From: Prasinococcaceae sp. CCMP 1430 | Taxonomy: Eukaryota > Prasinodermophyta > Palmophyllophyceae > Prasinococcales > Prasinococcaceae | Assembly: GCA_013416795.1 (NCBI GenBank) | Contig: RQSC01000630.1 | Location: forward strand, 94,832-158,831 | DNA: 64,000 bases | Reading direction: 5' to 3' | Shown here: in pieces, positions 1 to 10,059 of the stretch | How positions within the stretch are numbered: the stretch's first letter is position 1 | How the letters are laid out: each line of letters begins with the position of its first letter | Notes under the pieces: model-generated | What the model was told of the DNA's origin: nothing | The model's input: only the letters and a program-made list of their open reading frames with translations | Database searches by the model: none | Program-made: the position numbers and the translations under genes

Positions 1-1429
<1,429 letters not shown>

Positions 1430-1430
1430 G

Positions 1431-1700
1431 CGGCCAGACGCCGCTTCGCTCGGCGGCCAGGAGACGCCGCTCGCGGACGCCGTGGCGGCCGCCGGCGAAG
1501 AAGGCCACCACCACACAACAGCAGTCTCGCTGCACGTGCCCGGGCACAAGCGCGCCCGCGCGCCCGACGCGACGACGCCCGCGCACGCCCGCGCGCTGGG
1601 CGCGCGCGCGCTGCGGAACGACACCACCGAGATTCCCGGGCTGGACAACCTGGCGGCGCCCGCGGGCGTGATCGCGCGCGCGCAGGAGCTGGCGGCGGGC
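1431..1700 (+). pseudogene. Orn/Lys/Arg decarboxylase, N-terminal fragment
   Basis: In the frame through 1431 the translation includes TPLADAVAAA, SLHVPGHKRAR, ALRNDTTEIPGLDNL and APAGVIARAQELAAG. These are the N-terminal hallmarks of the fold-type I PLP Orn/Lys/Arg decarboxylases that make cadaverine, putrescine or agmatine. Homology ends at about 1700, where the family continues with AFGA and the PLP-binding domain. The sequence instead changes composition and becomes a glycosyltransferase-92 fragment. No start codon is visible between the RPC8 stop (1429) and the conserved segment, so the 5' end is missing or lies in an unrecognised exon. The matching C-terminal piece lies at 2521-2769. 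About 320 residues containing the catalytic lysine are absent. Confidence 0.75.
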
Positions 1701-1712
1701 GATTCTTGCCAG

Positions 1713-2518
1713 AATACATTGAGTACCATCGCGCTCTGGGCATAGGTCTATTCGAGTTCTTCGACGTGGACAGCTCAGGCGCGGCAGCGACGCAGTTGGA
1801 GGGGTATGCCCGCAGCGGGGTCGTCCGGTTGCGCGACTGGAGCGCCGTACCTGGAGAGCAGGGCTTTGTGCAGAAGCGACCGCCTGGCATGGCCCCTTGG
1901 AAGGCAACAGATGAGAAGCACGCCATGACTCGTGTAATGCAATGGAGACACATGCAGCACTGGTATCATGGGCATTTATTAACGCATCAGGCCTGCTACT
2001 GGACCCTCCGGCGCCGGGCCAAGTACATCCTCATCAACGACATCGACGAGGTGCTCGCACTGTGGCGAAAGCCTCACACTTTGCAGCAGGTGCTAATGCC
2101 GTGGATGGAGCGGGCTCACAACGAAAGCGGCGGACGCATACGCGGCTTCTCCCTGGAGAACCGCGTCGCACCGCCAAATTTAATCAGTGCAGCGCAGCTG
2201 GGCGGCCAGAGGCCTGCCAACGGAAGCTGCGACGAAGACTGCGAGCTATTGTCCCAGTCGCTGTTGGCGGCGTTGACGCACGAGCAGATTCGCACCACGC
2301 ACAACGTGGGCACCTACCACGATGGCCGATGGAAGTACATGCTGCGCGTCGCGGAAGAGGATAACAGGGCGCACGTACATCCGATATACTTTCACGCCAT
2401 ATATTTCTCCTTCCCGGATGCTATGGCTGACGTTTTGGATCGCGTGATGACATTGGTCCCTACAGACGTCGCATACCTGAGACACCTTGTGCCGTATCCA
2501 CGCCTGGCAAGACCACCN
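1713..2518 (+). pseudogene. Glycosyltransferase family 92 (DUF23) fragment
   Basis: The translation runs EYIEYHRALGIGLFEFFDVDSS, then VRLRDWSAVPG, WRHMQHWYHGHLLTHQACYW and KYILINDIDEVL. This is the family-92 order: WIEYH, then a D-rich loop, then the acidic DxDE-like site on a strand. It would be a Golgi-type glycosyltransferase domain. It begins inside the domain without an ATG, just after TTCTTGCCAG, a good 3' splice acceptor at 1703-1712. It ends at the single N at 2519. Its lower GC content and position inside the decarboxylase gene mark it as foreign to the surrounding gene. It is either an internal exon of another gene misplaced by scaffolding or a genuine insertion. Confidence 0.75.
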
Positions 2519-2519
2519 C
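2519..2519. other. Single-N assembly join
   Basis: One ambiguous base lies exactly where GT92 homology ends and decarboxylase C-terminal homology begins. Similar single Ns at 9071, 12801 and 44327 look like contig joins of unknown true length. Confidence 0.8.
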
Positions 2520-2520
2520 G

Positions 2521-2769
2521 CTGCGCGCGGCCTTCTTCGCGCGCGCGGAGCGCGTGCCGTTGGGCGCGGCGGCGGGGCGCACGTGCGCGGAGCTGCTGGC
2601 GCCGTACCCGCCGGGCTCCCCGCTGGTGGCGCCGGGGGAGGTGCTGACGCGCGCGCACCTCGCGGCGCTCAAGGCGTGCGCCGACAGCGCCGGCGGCGCT
2701 GTGGTGGGCGCCGAAGACGCCAGCCTCGAGACGGTCATGGTGGTCGTCGAACGACCCGACGGGGCGTAA
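2521..2769 (+). pseudogene. Orn/Lys/Arg decarboxylase, C-terminal fragment
   Basis: Immediately after the N at 2519 the frame gives LRAAFFARAERVPL, GRTCAELLAPYPPGSPLVAPG, then EVLTRAHLAALK, GAVVGAEDASLETVMVV and a TAA stop at 2767-2769. The PYPPGxPxxxPGE motif and the final DxSLxT strand are characteristic of the C-terminal domain of this decarboxylase family. It belongs with the fragment ending at 1700. Together they bracket a glycosyltransferase segment instead of the PLP domain. The last 57 nt of coding sequence plus the stop are the first unit of a three-copy repeat (2713-2936). Confidence 0.8.
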
Positions 2770-2936
2770 CGTCGTTCGGACGCGGGCTGGAAGACGCCAG
2801 CCTCGAGACGGTCATGGTGGTCGTCGAACGACCCAACGGGGGGTAACGCGGGCTAGAAGACGCTGGCAGCCTCGAGACGGTCATGGTGGTCGTCGAACGA
2901 CCCGACAGGGGGTGTAACGTCGTTTGGACGCGGGCT
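2713..2936 (+). repeat. Three-copy tandem repeat of a gene's 3' end
   Basis: Three copies start at 2713, 2790 and 2856, so the periods are about 77 and 66 bp. Each carries CAGCCTCGAGACGGTCATGG followed by TGGTCGTCGAACGACCC and a TAAC, and copies 1 and 3 end in GTCGTT(C/T)GGACGCGGGCT. Copy 1 encodes the last residues and stop of the decarboxylase fragment. Copies 2 and 3 fall in the 3' flank with few substitutions, implying a recent local duplication. Confidence 0.9.
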
Positions 2937-2973
2937 CTTACCGGTCGGCCACGGCGCGTTTCCTACCAGTCGA

Positions 2974-4327
2974 TCATGGCGTCTGCGCGCGGAGCGCGCG
3001 CTCGCGATGCACCAGGTTGGTGACCAGCGCGCTCGGCGAGCCCGGCCCGTGTAGCGGCGAGTAGCGCCCGCACGCCGACACGAGGCCCTCAACCTCGGCG
3101 CACACCACGGCGATGGCCGCGCGGACCGCTGCGAGCGTCTCCTCCAGCGGCTGCACGTCCGCGGGCGGGACGTGTATGAAGACCTGCGCGCGCGCGCGCG
3201 TCAGCTCGCGGCGCGCGCGTGCACGCAGGCGGCCACGCTCACACGCCAGGGCGGCCGCGCTCACACGCCGGCGCGCGCAGGCGCGCACGCACCGCCGTCG
3301 AGCGCCCCTTGTCGGCCTGCACGCGGCACGCAAGCAGCGAGGCGTAGTAGAGCCAGCTGCAATCGCTCGGCGCGAGCGCGGCAGGCTCGTGTCAGCGCAA
3401 AATGCCACCGCACAGACACACCAGAGAGCGAGCGAGCGAGCGAGGCGATTGACCACGGACGTACTTGCAGACGTAGCGCCCGGCGTCCTCGCTGACCTCG
3501 GCGCGGATGCCCGCCGCGCGCAGCGCACGCGCGACGCGCGCGAGCTCCAACGGTGTGCGCAGCGCGTGGTGCTTGCCGAAGGACGCCGAGACGGGCTCTG
3601 AGCGCGGCTGGAAGCTGTGCGTGCACGCGCGGGCAGAAAAGTCAGTCGAGTGCGCGCGAGACAGAGCCCTCTCTCCCCCACCCACCCACCCACGCACGCA
3701 CGCACACCCACGCACCCACCCACGCACACGCACACGCACACGCACCCGCTCACGTCTGGCTGATTGAACATGCCCACGTTGGCCGCCACGGCCTCAAGGG
3801 CGATGCCGGGCGTCCTACGCGTCGAGTCCACGCCGAGATGCACCCTGCGCACGAGCGAGCGAGCGAGCGCGCGGGCGCGCGCGCGATCGGTGGTTCGTCA
3901 GCACGGACGCGCGCCTCAGCCCGTTGCGCGCGCTCGCACGCAGAGCCGCGCGCTGAGCCGCGCGCACTCACCACACGTGCGCGGCGTCGGGCTCGCTGAC
4001 GCACGCCTCGCCAACGCTCCGTGTCGCCCACTCCGTGCAGGCGCGCGCGTCGACGTCCAGGACATCGACGCTCGCCAACGCGCAGCAGGCTTCCTCGTCG
4101 GCCGAGGACTGGACGCGCGCATGCGCGCACATCGGGGCGATCCGTGTCAGCGCCGAGCAAGTCGTGCACGCGCGCGCGTGGCTCCACACGCACCCGTGCC
4201 AGTCCGCACGCACCCTTTCGCCCTCCCGCAGCGCCTCGGCGACGGCCTGCGTCGGGTTCGCATCGACGCCGCCGAACGGGCCGAATCCGGTCACATGCGC
4301 GCGCACGCGCGGCGCGGCCGCCGCCAT
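2974..4327 (-). CDS. Pyroglutamyl-peptidase I (peptidase family C15), six exons
   Basis: The enzyme removes N-terminal pyroglutamate from peptides in the cytosol. A fully frame-consistent model is exons 4327-4214, 4108-3972, 3844-3754, 3607-3465, 3356-3293 and 3183-2974, giving 252 aa. Exon 1 gives MAAAAPRVRAHVTGFGPFGG, the family N-terminus. VHLGVDSTRRTPGIALEA carries the catalytic Glu region, AGRYVCN the catalytic Cys, and VFIHVPP the catalytic His. All donors are GT (GTGCGT, GTGAGT, GTGAGC, GTACGT) and all acceptors are AG. The Asn codon after the catalytic Cys is split between exons 4 and 5. Introns are 103-146 bp, and one (3608-3753) is built of CACACG/CACC microsatellite. The length is slightly above the usual 210-220 aa. 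Confidence 0.85.
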
Positions 4328-4917
4328 CTCCGCCCCACCCCACCCTCCTCCGAACGCGCACACACGCGCACACACTCCCCCTCCTCGCGATCGATCGCTC
4401 GGCGAGGCGGCGCCGAGAGGCTCGGGGGCGGGGGCGCGCCCTGAGGGAGGCGGGGATCCCGCGCGCGCACGCTCTGTGCCGCCCTCGGCGCGCAATTCTC
4501 CGGGCGCGCTCCGCGAGGGACGAGGGGGCGGACTGTGTGCGCGCAGCACCGCGCAGCCCGCCGGGGGCAGGCTCGGGGCGGCAGCCCGGAGGCCTACCTA
4601 CCAGGGCGGTGTCGCTCGGCCGCGAGGTCGCTCCCGGCCCGGATCGGCGCGGCGGCAGCAGCGCGGAGCAGCGTGCGGTGCGGGGGGAGGCGCAGGCGCG
4701 GCGGCCCGCGCGCGCGGGAACGCGGAAGGGGGGGCCTCACTTCACGTTTACTCTCCGCCTCGCGCGGGGCAGGGGGAGCCGAGGCAACGGCCGGCGGCAG
4801 GACGATACACAGTGTACAACAGCGCCCGCTCCAGGCGATCCTGTGGTGCACCAAGGAGGCGCACGAACAGGCCGCGGCCCCCCCCCCCCCCCCCGCTCGC
4901 CTCTCACCTCTCACCTC
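4328..4917. other. Intergenic spacer
   Basis: Between the TilS stop and the peptidase start, so it holds the TilS 3' flank and the peptidase promoter. It contains a C17 tract (4878-4894) and four CTCTCACC-type repeats up to the TilS stop. No gene is seen. Confidence 0.6.
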
Positions 4918-6399
4918 TCACCTCTCACCCTCGGCGGTGGCGGGCGTCGCGCAATGCGCGGAAGCTCCGGCGAGCGCCTCGGTGCGCGCCCCAACCGTGA
5001 GCACGCCGTGCGCGCAGCGCGCGACCTGGCCTCCCGAAAGAGCGCGCTCCCAGCGGCCCCCTGGCCGCCGTGCGCCAGCGCTGCCGCCGACGCTCGTGAG
5101 CACGCCGCGGCCACCCCGCAGCGCGCCGCGGCCGGCGTCGTCGGGCCGCTCGCCATCCAGCATGAGCATGAGAGCGCGCACCTGCGCGTACGATGGCACG
5201 GCGGGCGCGGTGGCTTGCGCCACGTACGAGTGCAGCGCGTCCAGGCGCGCGAGGTCGCCAGGGAGCAGCTTCCATTCACGCACGTCGAATGACGCCACCT
5301 GCTGCCCAGGCTGCTCTGGCTGCTGCGGTCGCGACCCGCACTCCCCGCTCGACGCGAGCGTCTCGTCGAGCTGCGCCCGCAGCATGATCGACTGCTCGGT
5401 GGCCTCTTCGAGCCGTGCCAACAGAGCGTCCTCGCCGCCACAGAGCTCCTCCAGCAGCGGGACGAGCCGATGCCGCACGGCGTTGCGCCGCGCGTAGGTT
5501 GCGTCGGCATTGGACGGGTCGTCCGCCCACTGCAAGCCGCAGTCGGCCAGCCAGCGCTCCAGCTCGCGCTTGCGCAAGCCAAGCAGCGGGCGCACCACGC
5601 GCCCACGCAGCACGTCCATGCCTCGGATGTTGGCCAGAGACACGCCACGCGTGAGCTTGAGCAGCACTGTCTCGACGTTGTCGTCGAGGTGGTGGCCGGT
5701 AGCTATGAGCGCCAGGCCGTGCTCGTCGGCGAGCCGCTCGGCCTCGGCATAACGCCATGCGCGCGCGGCTGCCTGACTGTACGCCGGCTGCCCGCCCCCG
5801 GGCTCGCGAGGGGAGCCATCCTCCGCGTCGCCGCTGCCGTCTGCGTGGCCCCAACGTATGACGTCGCACGGCACGCGCAGCGCAGCGCAGTGCTCTTGCA
5901 CGAGCGTCTCATCGCCCGCGGACGCACGCTCCCCCCGCTGGCGGTGGTCGAAGTGCACCGCGCGCAGCTCGAAGGCGGCGGCGGCCGCGCCGCCGCCGCA
6001 GTCGCGCAGAGCACCCAGCGCGTGCAGCATCGCAATGGAGTCGGCGCCGCCGCTCACACACGCGAGCACGCCGCGAGCGGCGGCAGATTCAACTGCACTA
6101 GCCTTTAGCACCGCCCCTACATGTCCGGGTACGTCCAGGCCATCGCCAGCGTCACCGCGAGCCCGGACGCTCCGCTGGGTGCCGCGCGCTCGCCGCCGCC
6201 GCACCGCGCCGCCGGCAGCGGAACCCTCGCCCGCTCCGTGCGGCGCTGGGCGCGGCGGCGCGCGCAAAGGGCCACGCCGCGTGGGCGCGCTCCAGGTGCG
6301 CGCCCCGCCGCCACCAGCTCCACCAGGGCACCAGCTGTGGCGGTGGCGGGCCGCACTCGCTCTCGCTCGCGCCGCCGCCACCGGGCATGCAGGCGTCAT
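4918..6399 (-). CDS. tilS: tRNA(Ile)-lysidine synthetase (TilS/MesJ family), probably organellar
   Basis: The enzyme uses ATP and lysine to convert the wobble C of tRNA-Ile(CAU) to lysidine, a bacterial and organellar step. The PP-loop VLACVSGGADSIAMLHAL sits near residue 100, followed by LRAVHFDHRQRG, ATGHHLDDNVETVLL and the conserved block RNAVRHRLVPLLEEL. The C-terminal third is low in recognisable motifs. I chose the ATG at 6399, the last upstream Met (MTPACPVAAARA) outside the core of the divergent TerC gene; the Arg/Ala-rich leader before the PP-loop would suit a plastid or mitochondrial presequence. The start is uncertain: a short intron just upstream of the PP-loop exon is possible, and the 5' end overlaps that of TerC by 13 nt. 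Confidence 0.8.
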   Translation of the reverse strand: MTPACPVAAARARASAARHRHSWCPGGAGGGGARTWSAPTRRGPLRAPPRPAPHGAGEGSAAGGAVRRRRARGTQRSVRARGDAGDGLDVPGHVGAVLKASAVESAAARGVLACVSGGADSIAMLHALGALRDCGGGAAAAAFELRAVHFDHRQRGERASAGDETLVQEHCAALRVPCDVIRWGHADGSGDAEDGSPREPGGGQPAYSQAAARAWRYAEAERLADEHGLALIATGHHLDDNVETVLLKLTRGVSLANIRGMDVLRGRVVRPLLGLRKRELERWLADCGLQWADDPSNADATYARRNAVRHRLVPLLEELCGGEDALLARLEEATEQSIMLRAQLDETLASSGECGSRPQQPEQPGQQVASFDVREWKLLPGDLARLDALHSYVAQATAPAVPSYAQVRALMLMLDGERPDDAGRGALRGGRGVLTSVGGSAGARRPGGRWERALSGGQVARCAHGVLTVGARTEALAGASAHCATPATAEGER

Positions 6400-7526
6400 G
6401 GGGCATTGGCGGCGACGTGTACTCGCATGGGGTGGAAGCTCACCACGCGCTTGGTGACGGCGCGCCCCTAAGCCGGCGCTACCGGCTGTCCGCGTACGGC
6501 GTTGGCGACAGGGCCCCGGCGCCCCTGGCGCGACCCGGGACCCCCGCGGGCGGCGCCAGGGACACGTTCGCGCCGGGCGCGCTCTTCTGGTTGGCCTTCC
6601 ACGCACTCGTGATCTGCTGCGTGGCCGTCGACCTGCTGTACGTCGGCCGGGCGCGCGTGGGCGCCGGTGGGGGCGCAGCGGGGACGGCGGCAGCTGCGGC
6701 GCGACTGGCGGCGGCGTGGAGCGCCGTCTGCGTCTGCGTGTCGCTTGCGGTGGCCGCGTACGTCTTCTGGGCGGGCGGTGCGGCACCGGCCGCCGAGTTC
6801 CTCTGCGGCTACGTGGTGGAGCTCACGCTCTCCTGCGACAATCTGTTCGTCATTATGCTCTCCTTCAAGACCTTTGCCATCAAATCGAGCCTGCAGAGGA
6901 GAGTACTCAACGTGGGCATCTGCTCTGCCATGGTCATGCGGGCGGCGTTCATCTTCGCAGGTGGCACGCTGGTCGCGAGGTTCTCGTGGGTGTTGGACCT
7001 CTTCGGCGTGCTGCTGGTCTATGCGGCGGCCAAGCTCGTGTTGTCGGACGACGACGAGGAGGAGGAAAACGCGACGGCGGGGCACGCTGTGCGCCTGCTG
7101 AAGCGAGTCGTCCCGGTGACAACGCGCTTCGAGAAGGACGCGTTCTTCACGCGCGAGAAGGGCAAGCTGGTGGGCACGCCGCTGCTGGTGGCGCTCGTGG
7201 CGGTCGAGGCGTGCGATGTCGTCTTCGCCCTCGACAGCATCCCAGCCATCTTCTCCATCACGCAGTCCGCAGCTGTGGTGTACACTAGCAATATCTGCGC
7301 CATCATCGGCCTGAGGTCGCTCTTCATGCTTCTCTCCACGGCGCTGCAGCAGTTCGCCTACCTGAAGTATGGGCTGGCCGCCGTCCTCGGCTTCATGGGC
7401 GCCAAGATTCTTTTGGCGCACTGGTTCCACGTACCTGTGGCGGCCTCGCTCGGAGTGGTCGCCGCCATCCTGTTGGCCACGTTCGCGGCAGGCGGCAAGG
7501 GGCGACCAACGTGTTTGCCAACGTGA
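6387..7526 (+). CDS. TerC-family integral membrane protein
   Basis: Single exon of 379 aa. TerC proteins are multi-helix membrane proteins; plant members insert into thylakoids, bacterial ones relate to tellurite or manganese handling. Key motifs are VELTLSCDNLFVIMLSF and DVVFALDSIPAIF, with the paired acidic residues in membrane helices that define the family, plus the later GLRSLFMLLS. About eight hydrophobic segments follow a roughly 60-residue N-terminal region that could be a targeting sequence. An acidic loop, DDDEEEEN, separates the two halves at about residue 215. The gene is divergent from and slightly overlapping the TilS 5' end. The motif TAGTACTCTA follows directly downstream of the stop. 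Confidence 0.9.
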   Translation: MQASWGIGGDVYSHGVEAHHALGDGAPLSRRYRLSAYGVGDRAPAPLARPGTPAGGARDTFAPGALFWLAFHALVICCVAVDLLYVGRARVGAGGGAAGTAAAAARLAAAWSAVCVCVSLAVAAYVFWAGGAAPAAEFLCGYVVELTLSCDNLFVIMLSFKTFAIKSSLQRRVLNVGICSAMVMRAAFIFAGGTLVARFSWVLDLFGVLLVYAAAKLVLSDDDEEEENATAGHAVRLLKRVVPVTTRFEKDAFFTREKGKLVGTPLLVALVAVEACDVVFALDSIPAIFSITQSAAVVYTSNICAIIGLRSLFMLLSTALQQFAYLKYGLAAVLGFMGAKILLAHWFHVPVAASLGVVAAILLATFAAGGKGRPTCLPT

Positions 7527-7930
7527 CCAGTAGTACTCTAGCTGTGTGGGTAGTAATATAGAATCGCCATTATAGTTCAGCCGCGTGAAGGCGCCGCGAC
7601 TGCACAATGGCCGAGTCTCCTGGGGCAGACTCCTCTCCCGAGCCCATGTCACGCACGCGGCTCGTGCTCGTGATAATCTCTGTAAGTTGGACGCGCGTGC
7701 GCGCGCGCCCGTGCGGAGCATCTCGGTCTGATTTCGTCCCTGTCTCTGTGCGCGCGAGGGGCGACACTCGGTTCCGCGCGTCTCATTAGTGCCGGGTGGC
7801 GTGCGTGGGCGCGTCTGCGTGCTGAGCGCTCGGCGAGGCCCCGTGGATGGTGGTGATGAGATCTCACGCTGGGCCGGGCCGAGCGCGTTGCGAAGGGCGA
7901 TATCGCACGCGACCTCGAGTCCTTTGACCC
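7527..7930. other. Convergent 3' spacer
   Basis: Between the TerC stop and the GATA-gene stop. AT-rich motifs (TAGTACTCTA at 7531, TAGTAATATA at 7551) lie within 35 bp of the TerC stop and may be 3'-end signals. No gene is seen. Confidence 0.5.
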
Positions 7931-9022
7931 TCATGCGGCGACCTGCACGCCGCACAGCTGCTGCGCGGGGCCGCCCGTTGCGGCGCAGTCGGCAGCGGCA
8001 GGCTGCTTGACGACGGACGGCCGCGGCTGGTTGACGGCGCGCATGAGCAGGCGCGCGCGGTCGACCGGCAACAAGTCTTCCCAGCTCGCGGTGGGCCGCA
8101 GAGGCTGCGGCGTCGAGGGCGCGAGCACGTTGTGCTCGGTGCCTCGTGAGCCGGCGCGCAGCGCTGCCGCCGACAGCGCACCGCACCCGCGCCTGGCCGC
8201 GCCATCCTCTCGCGGCAGCGCTGCCGACGAGCGGCGGCGCTTGGTGGTGCCGCTGGAGGAGCGCGCGCCCTTCGGCACGTGCGGCAGGCTGGATGCCCCC
8301 GAGGCAGCGGCGGGGGTGGCCTGGCTGCTGCGGCGCGCCTTCTTGGCGGGCGGAGCGGGCGCTGCCCCGCCTCGCAGGCAGTCGGCGCATCGCGCAGCGC
8401 CGGCGGGCGCGCCCGCCGGCTTTGCATGTTGGTAGCACGCGGCGTGGAGCCAGCGCGCACACCCCGTGCACTGCGACCACGGGTCGTCGTGGTCGTCAGC
8501 GGGCGCCTCGCCGTCGTAGGTCACCTGGCAATACGGGCAGCACTTGCCGCGCTTCACGCGGATTCCGCACGCGTTGCATAGAGCGACGAGCTCCCCGCGC
8601 TGCATGCCCTTGCGCCACATCGGCGTGGACGTGGTGCCGCACGACGCGCACCTGTCGTGCGGTGTGTGTGTGTGTGTGTGTGTGGAAGGTGTTAGTGCTA
8701 GCGTTCGCCGCCGGGGCGGGCCAGGTGCGAGCGCGGCCAACGGGGCGGCGATTGCGCGCGACGATCACGCCCTGCACGCCCCCCCTCGCCTCCCCCCACC
8801 CCACCCCCACCCCCACCCAACTCGCCTCCTCCGCGCACCGGTGCCGCCGCGCCCGCGCTCCGATCGCTCCGGACCGCGCCGATCGGCGCGCGGCGGCTCG
8901 TAACCTAACCAACTGCTGCCGCTGCCGCCGCCGCCGCCCCCGCGCACGTACATCTTGCCACCGTGCCGCCGCGGCGCACCGCCGCCGCCGAGAGCCATCG
9001 GCACGCCCTGACCCTTGCCCAT
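7931..9022 (-). CDS. GATA zinc-finger protein with a second PHD-like zinc cluster
   Basis: A likely nuclear DNA-binding regulator. Exon 2 (8651-7931) encodes CASCGTTSTPMWRKG then ELVALCNACGIRVKRGK, a CX2C-X18-CX2C GATA finger. A second cluster follows, CCPYCQ, WSQCTGCARWLHAACY and CADCL, resembling a PHD/RING-type zinc site. A basic, Ser/Ala-rich tail follows (AKKARRSS, TTKRRRSS). The exon-2 acceptor CACGACAG lies behind a CA repeat. I propose exon 1 at 9022-8910 (MGKGQGVPMALGGGG...), using a GTTAGG donor; this restores phase exactly and places a Trp before the first zinc Cys. The finger is secure, the first exon less so. The spliced product would be 277 aa. Confidence 0.7.
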
Positions 9023-9070
9023 CGCGTCAGCCGCACCCTCTTCCCCCCTAACCTACTAGCCTACCCCCCC

Positions 9071-9071
9071 N
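9071..9071. other. Single-N assembly join
   Basis: Lies in the GATA-gene 5' flank between CCCCCC and CCTTCCC; the C-rich context is a likely sequencing stop. Confidence 0.8.
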
Positions 9072-9741
9072 CCTTCCCGCGCGCATCCGCGCCGGCGCCC
9101 GGCCGCGGCAACGGACGGAGCGCCCCGCTTTTCGCCCGCCTCCTTCCGTAAAAAGGTCGCGCCACGCAGCACACGCCGCCGCAGCACACGCGCGCGGCGG
9201 CGGCGGCGCGCGGCACCAACCAATGACATACTCAACATAGCAAAGAGCAGGCATCGTCGCATATTCCGACCCGACGCGCTCCCGCTTTTCCATCAAATTT
9301 CCGCTCACATTTTTTCACTCGCTCGCGCGTCGGTCCGTCAGAACTTCAGTCGTTCGCGGGGTCCGGGGCCGGCCGCGGCCGCGCGCGCGCGCGCGCGCAG
9401 CCGCGGCTTCCGCCAATCCCAATCCAACGGACGGCCGCGCGAAAAGGAGTGAGTGCGATGGAAAATATCTGCCCAAAACGCGATCGCGCGGAATCGGCGG
9501 GGCGCGCCGCGCGCTGCACGGTTACGATCCGGCCTGCGCGCCGTTGGCCCGGCGGGGATCCGGAATCCGGATCCGCCGCGCGGCGGAGCCGGAGCTGGCC
9601 GGAGCCGATTGACTGAATGACTGAATGACCGCCTGACTGAGTGCTGAGTGAGTGCATGCTGAGTGAGTGAGGTACGGAGACCGAGAAAGCAGGTACAACA
9701 GCACGGACGTAGGGGGAGGGGAGGTGGCAGGGAGGTTGAGG

Positions 9742-9765
9742 TTTACAGTACAGTAGTACTGTAAA
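9742..9765. repeat. Perfect inverted repeat (hairpin)
   Basis: Arms TTTACAGTAC and GTACTGTAAA are exact reverse complements separated by AGTA. A further CTACTGTACATTT follows at 9769. This is an AT-rich island in very GC-rich surroundings. Confidence 0.9.
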
Positions 9766-10059
9766 TCCTACTGTACATTTAGGGATTTAGGTTGGTGGAG
9801 GGTTTGGTGGAGGCCTGGTGGTGCGGTACGTACGTAGTGCGGGGCGGCTTCGACGCTGCCAACGGGAGACTCACGTGGGGGCGCCGGAGCGGCGGCCCCG
9901 CGCGCGCGCGGGACGGCGGCGGATATTCTAATGTACCGCCGGCGTTCCGCGGCGCGCTCCTCCCTTTGTTCGCGCGCGCCGGCCGCGCCCGCGGGGCGGG
10001 GCGCTTTTCAGCCCCTCGGGGCGCTTTTCAGCGCGCGGGGACGGCAGGCGCAAGGCGCG

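Larger units (their letters stand above)
9023..10059. other. Divergent intergenic region with N join and palindrome
   Basis: Between GATA exon 1 and RPC5. It holds a single N at 9071, a GCGC-rich stretch, (GACTGAAT/GAGT)-type short repeats at 9610-9670, a perfect hairpin at 9742-9765, and a 20-bp-spaced direct repeat of GGGCGCTTTTCAGC at 9998 and 10018 just before the RPC5 start. No gene is seen. Confidence 0.6.

Noticed and set aside
3660-3750. CRISPR-like array of CACACG/CACC repeats
   Set aside because: It is a simple microsatellite inside an intron of the pyroglutamyl-peptidase gene, with no spacers.
6468-8480. 670-codon minus-strand frame spanning TerC and the GATA gene
   Set aside because: It is antisense to the well-supported TerC gene over most of its length and only accidentally crosses the GATA region in another frame.
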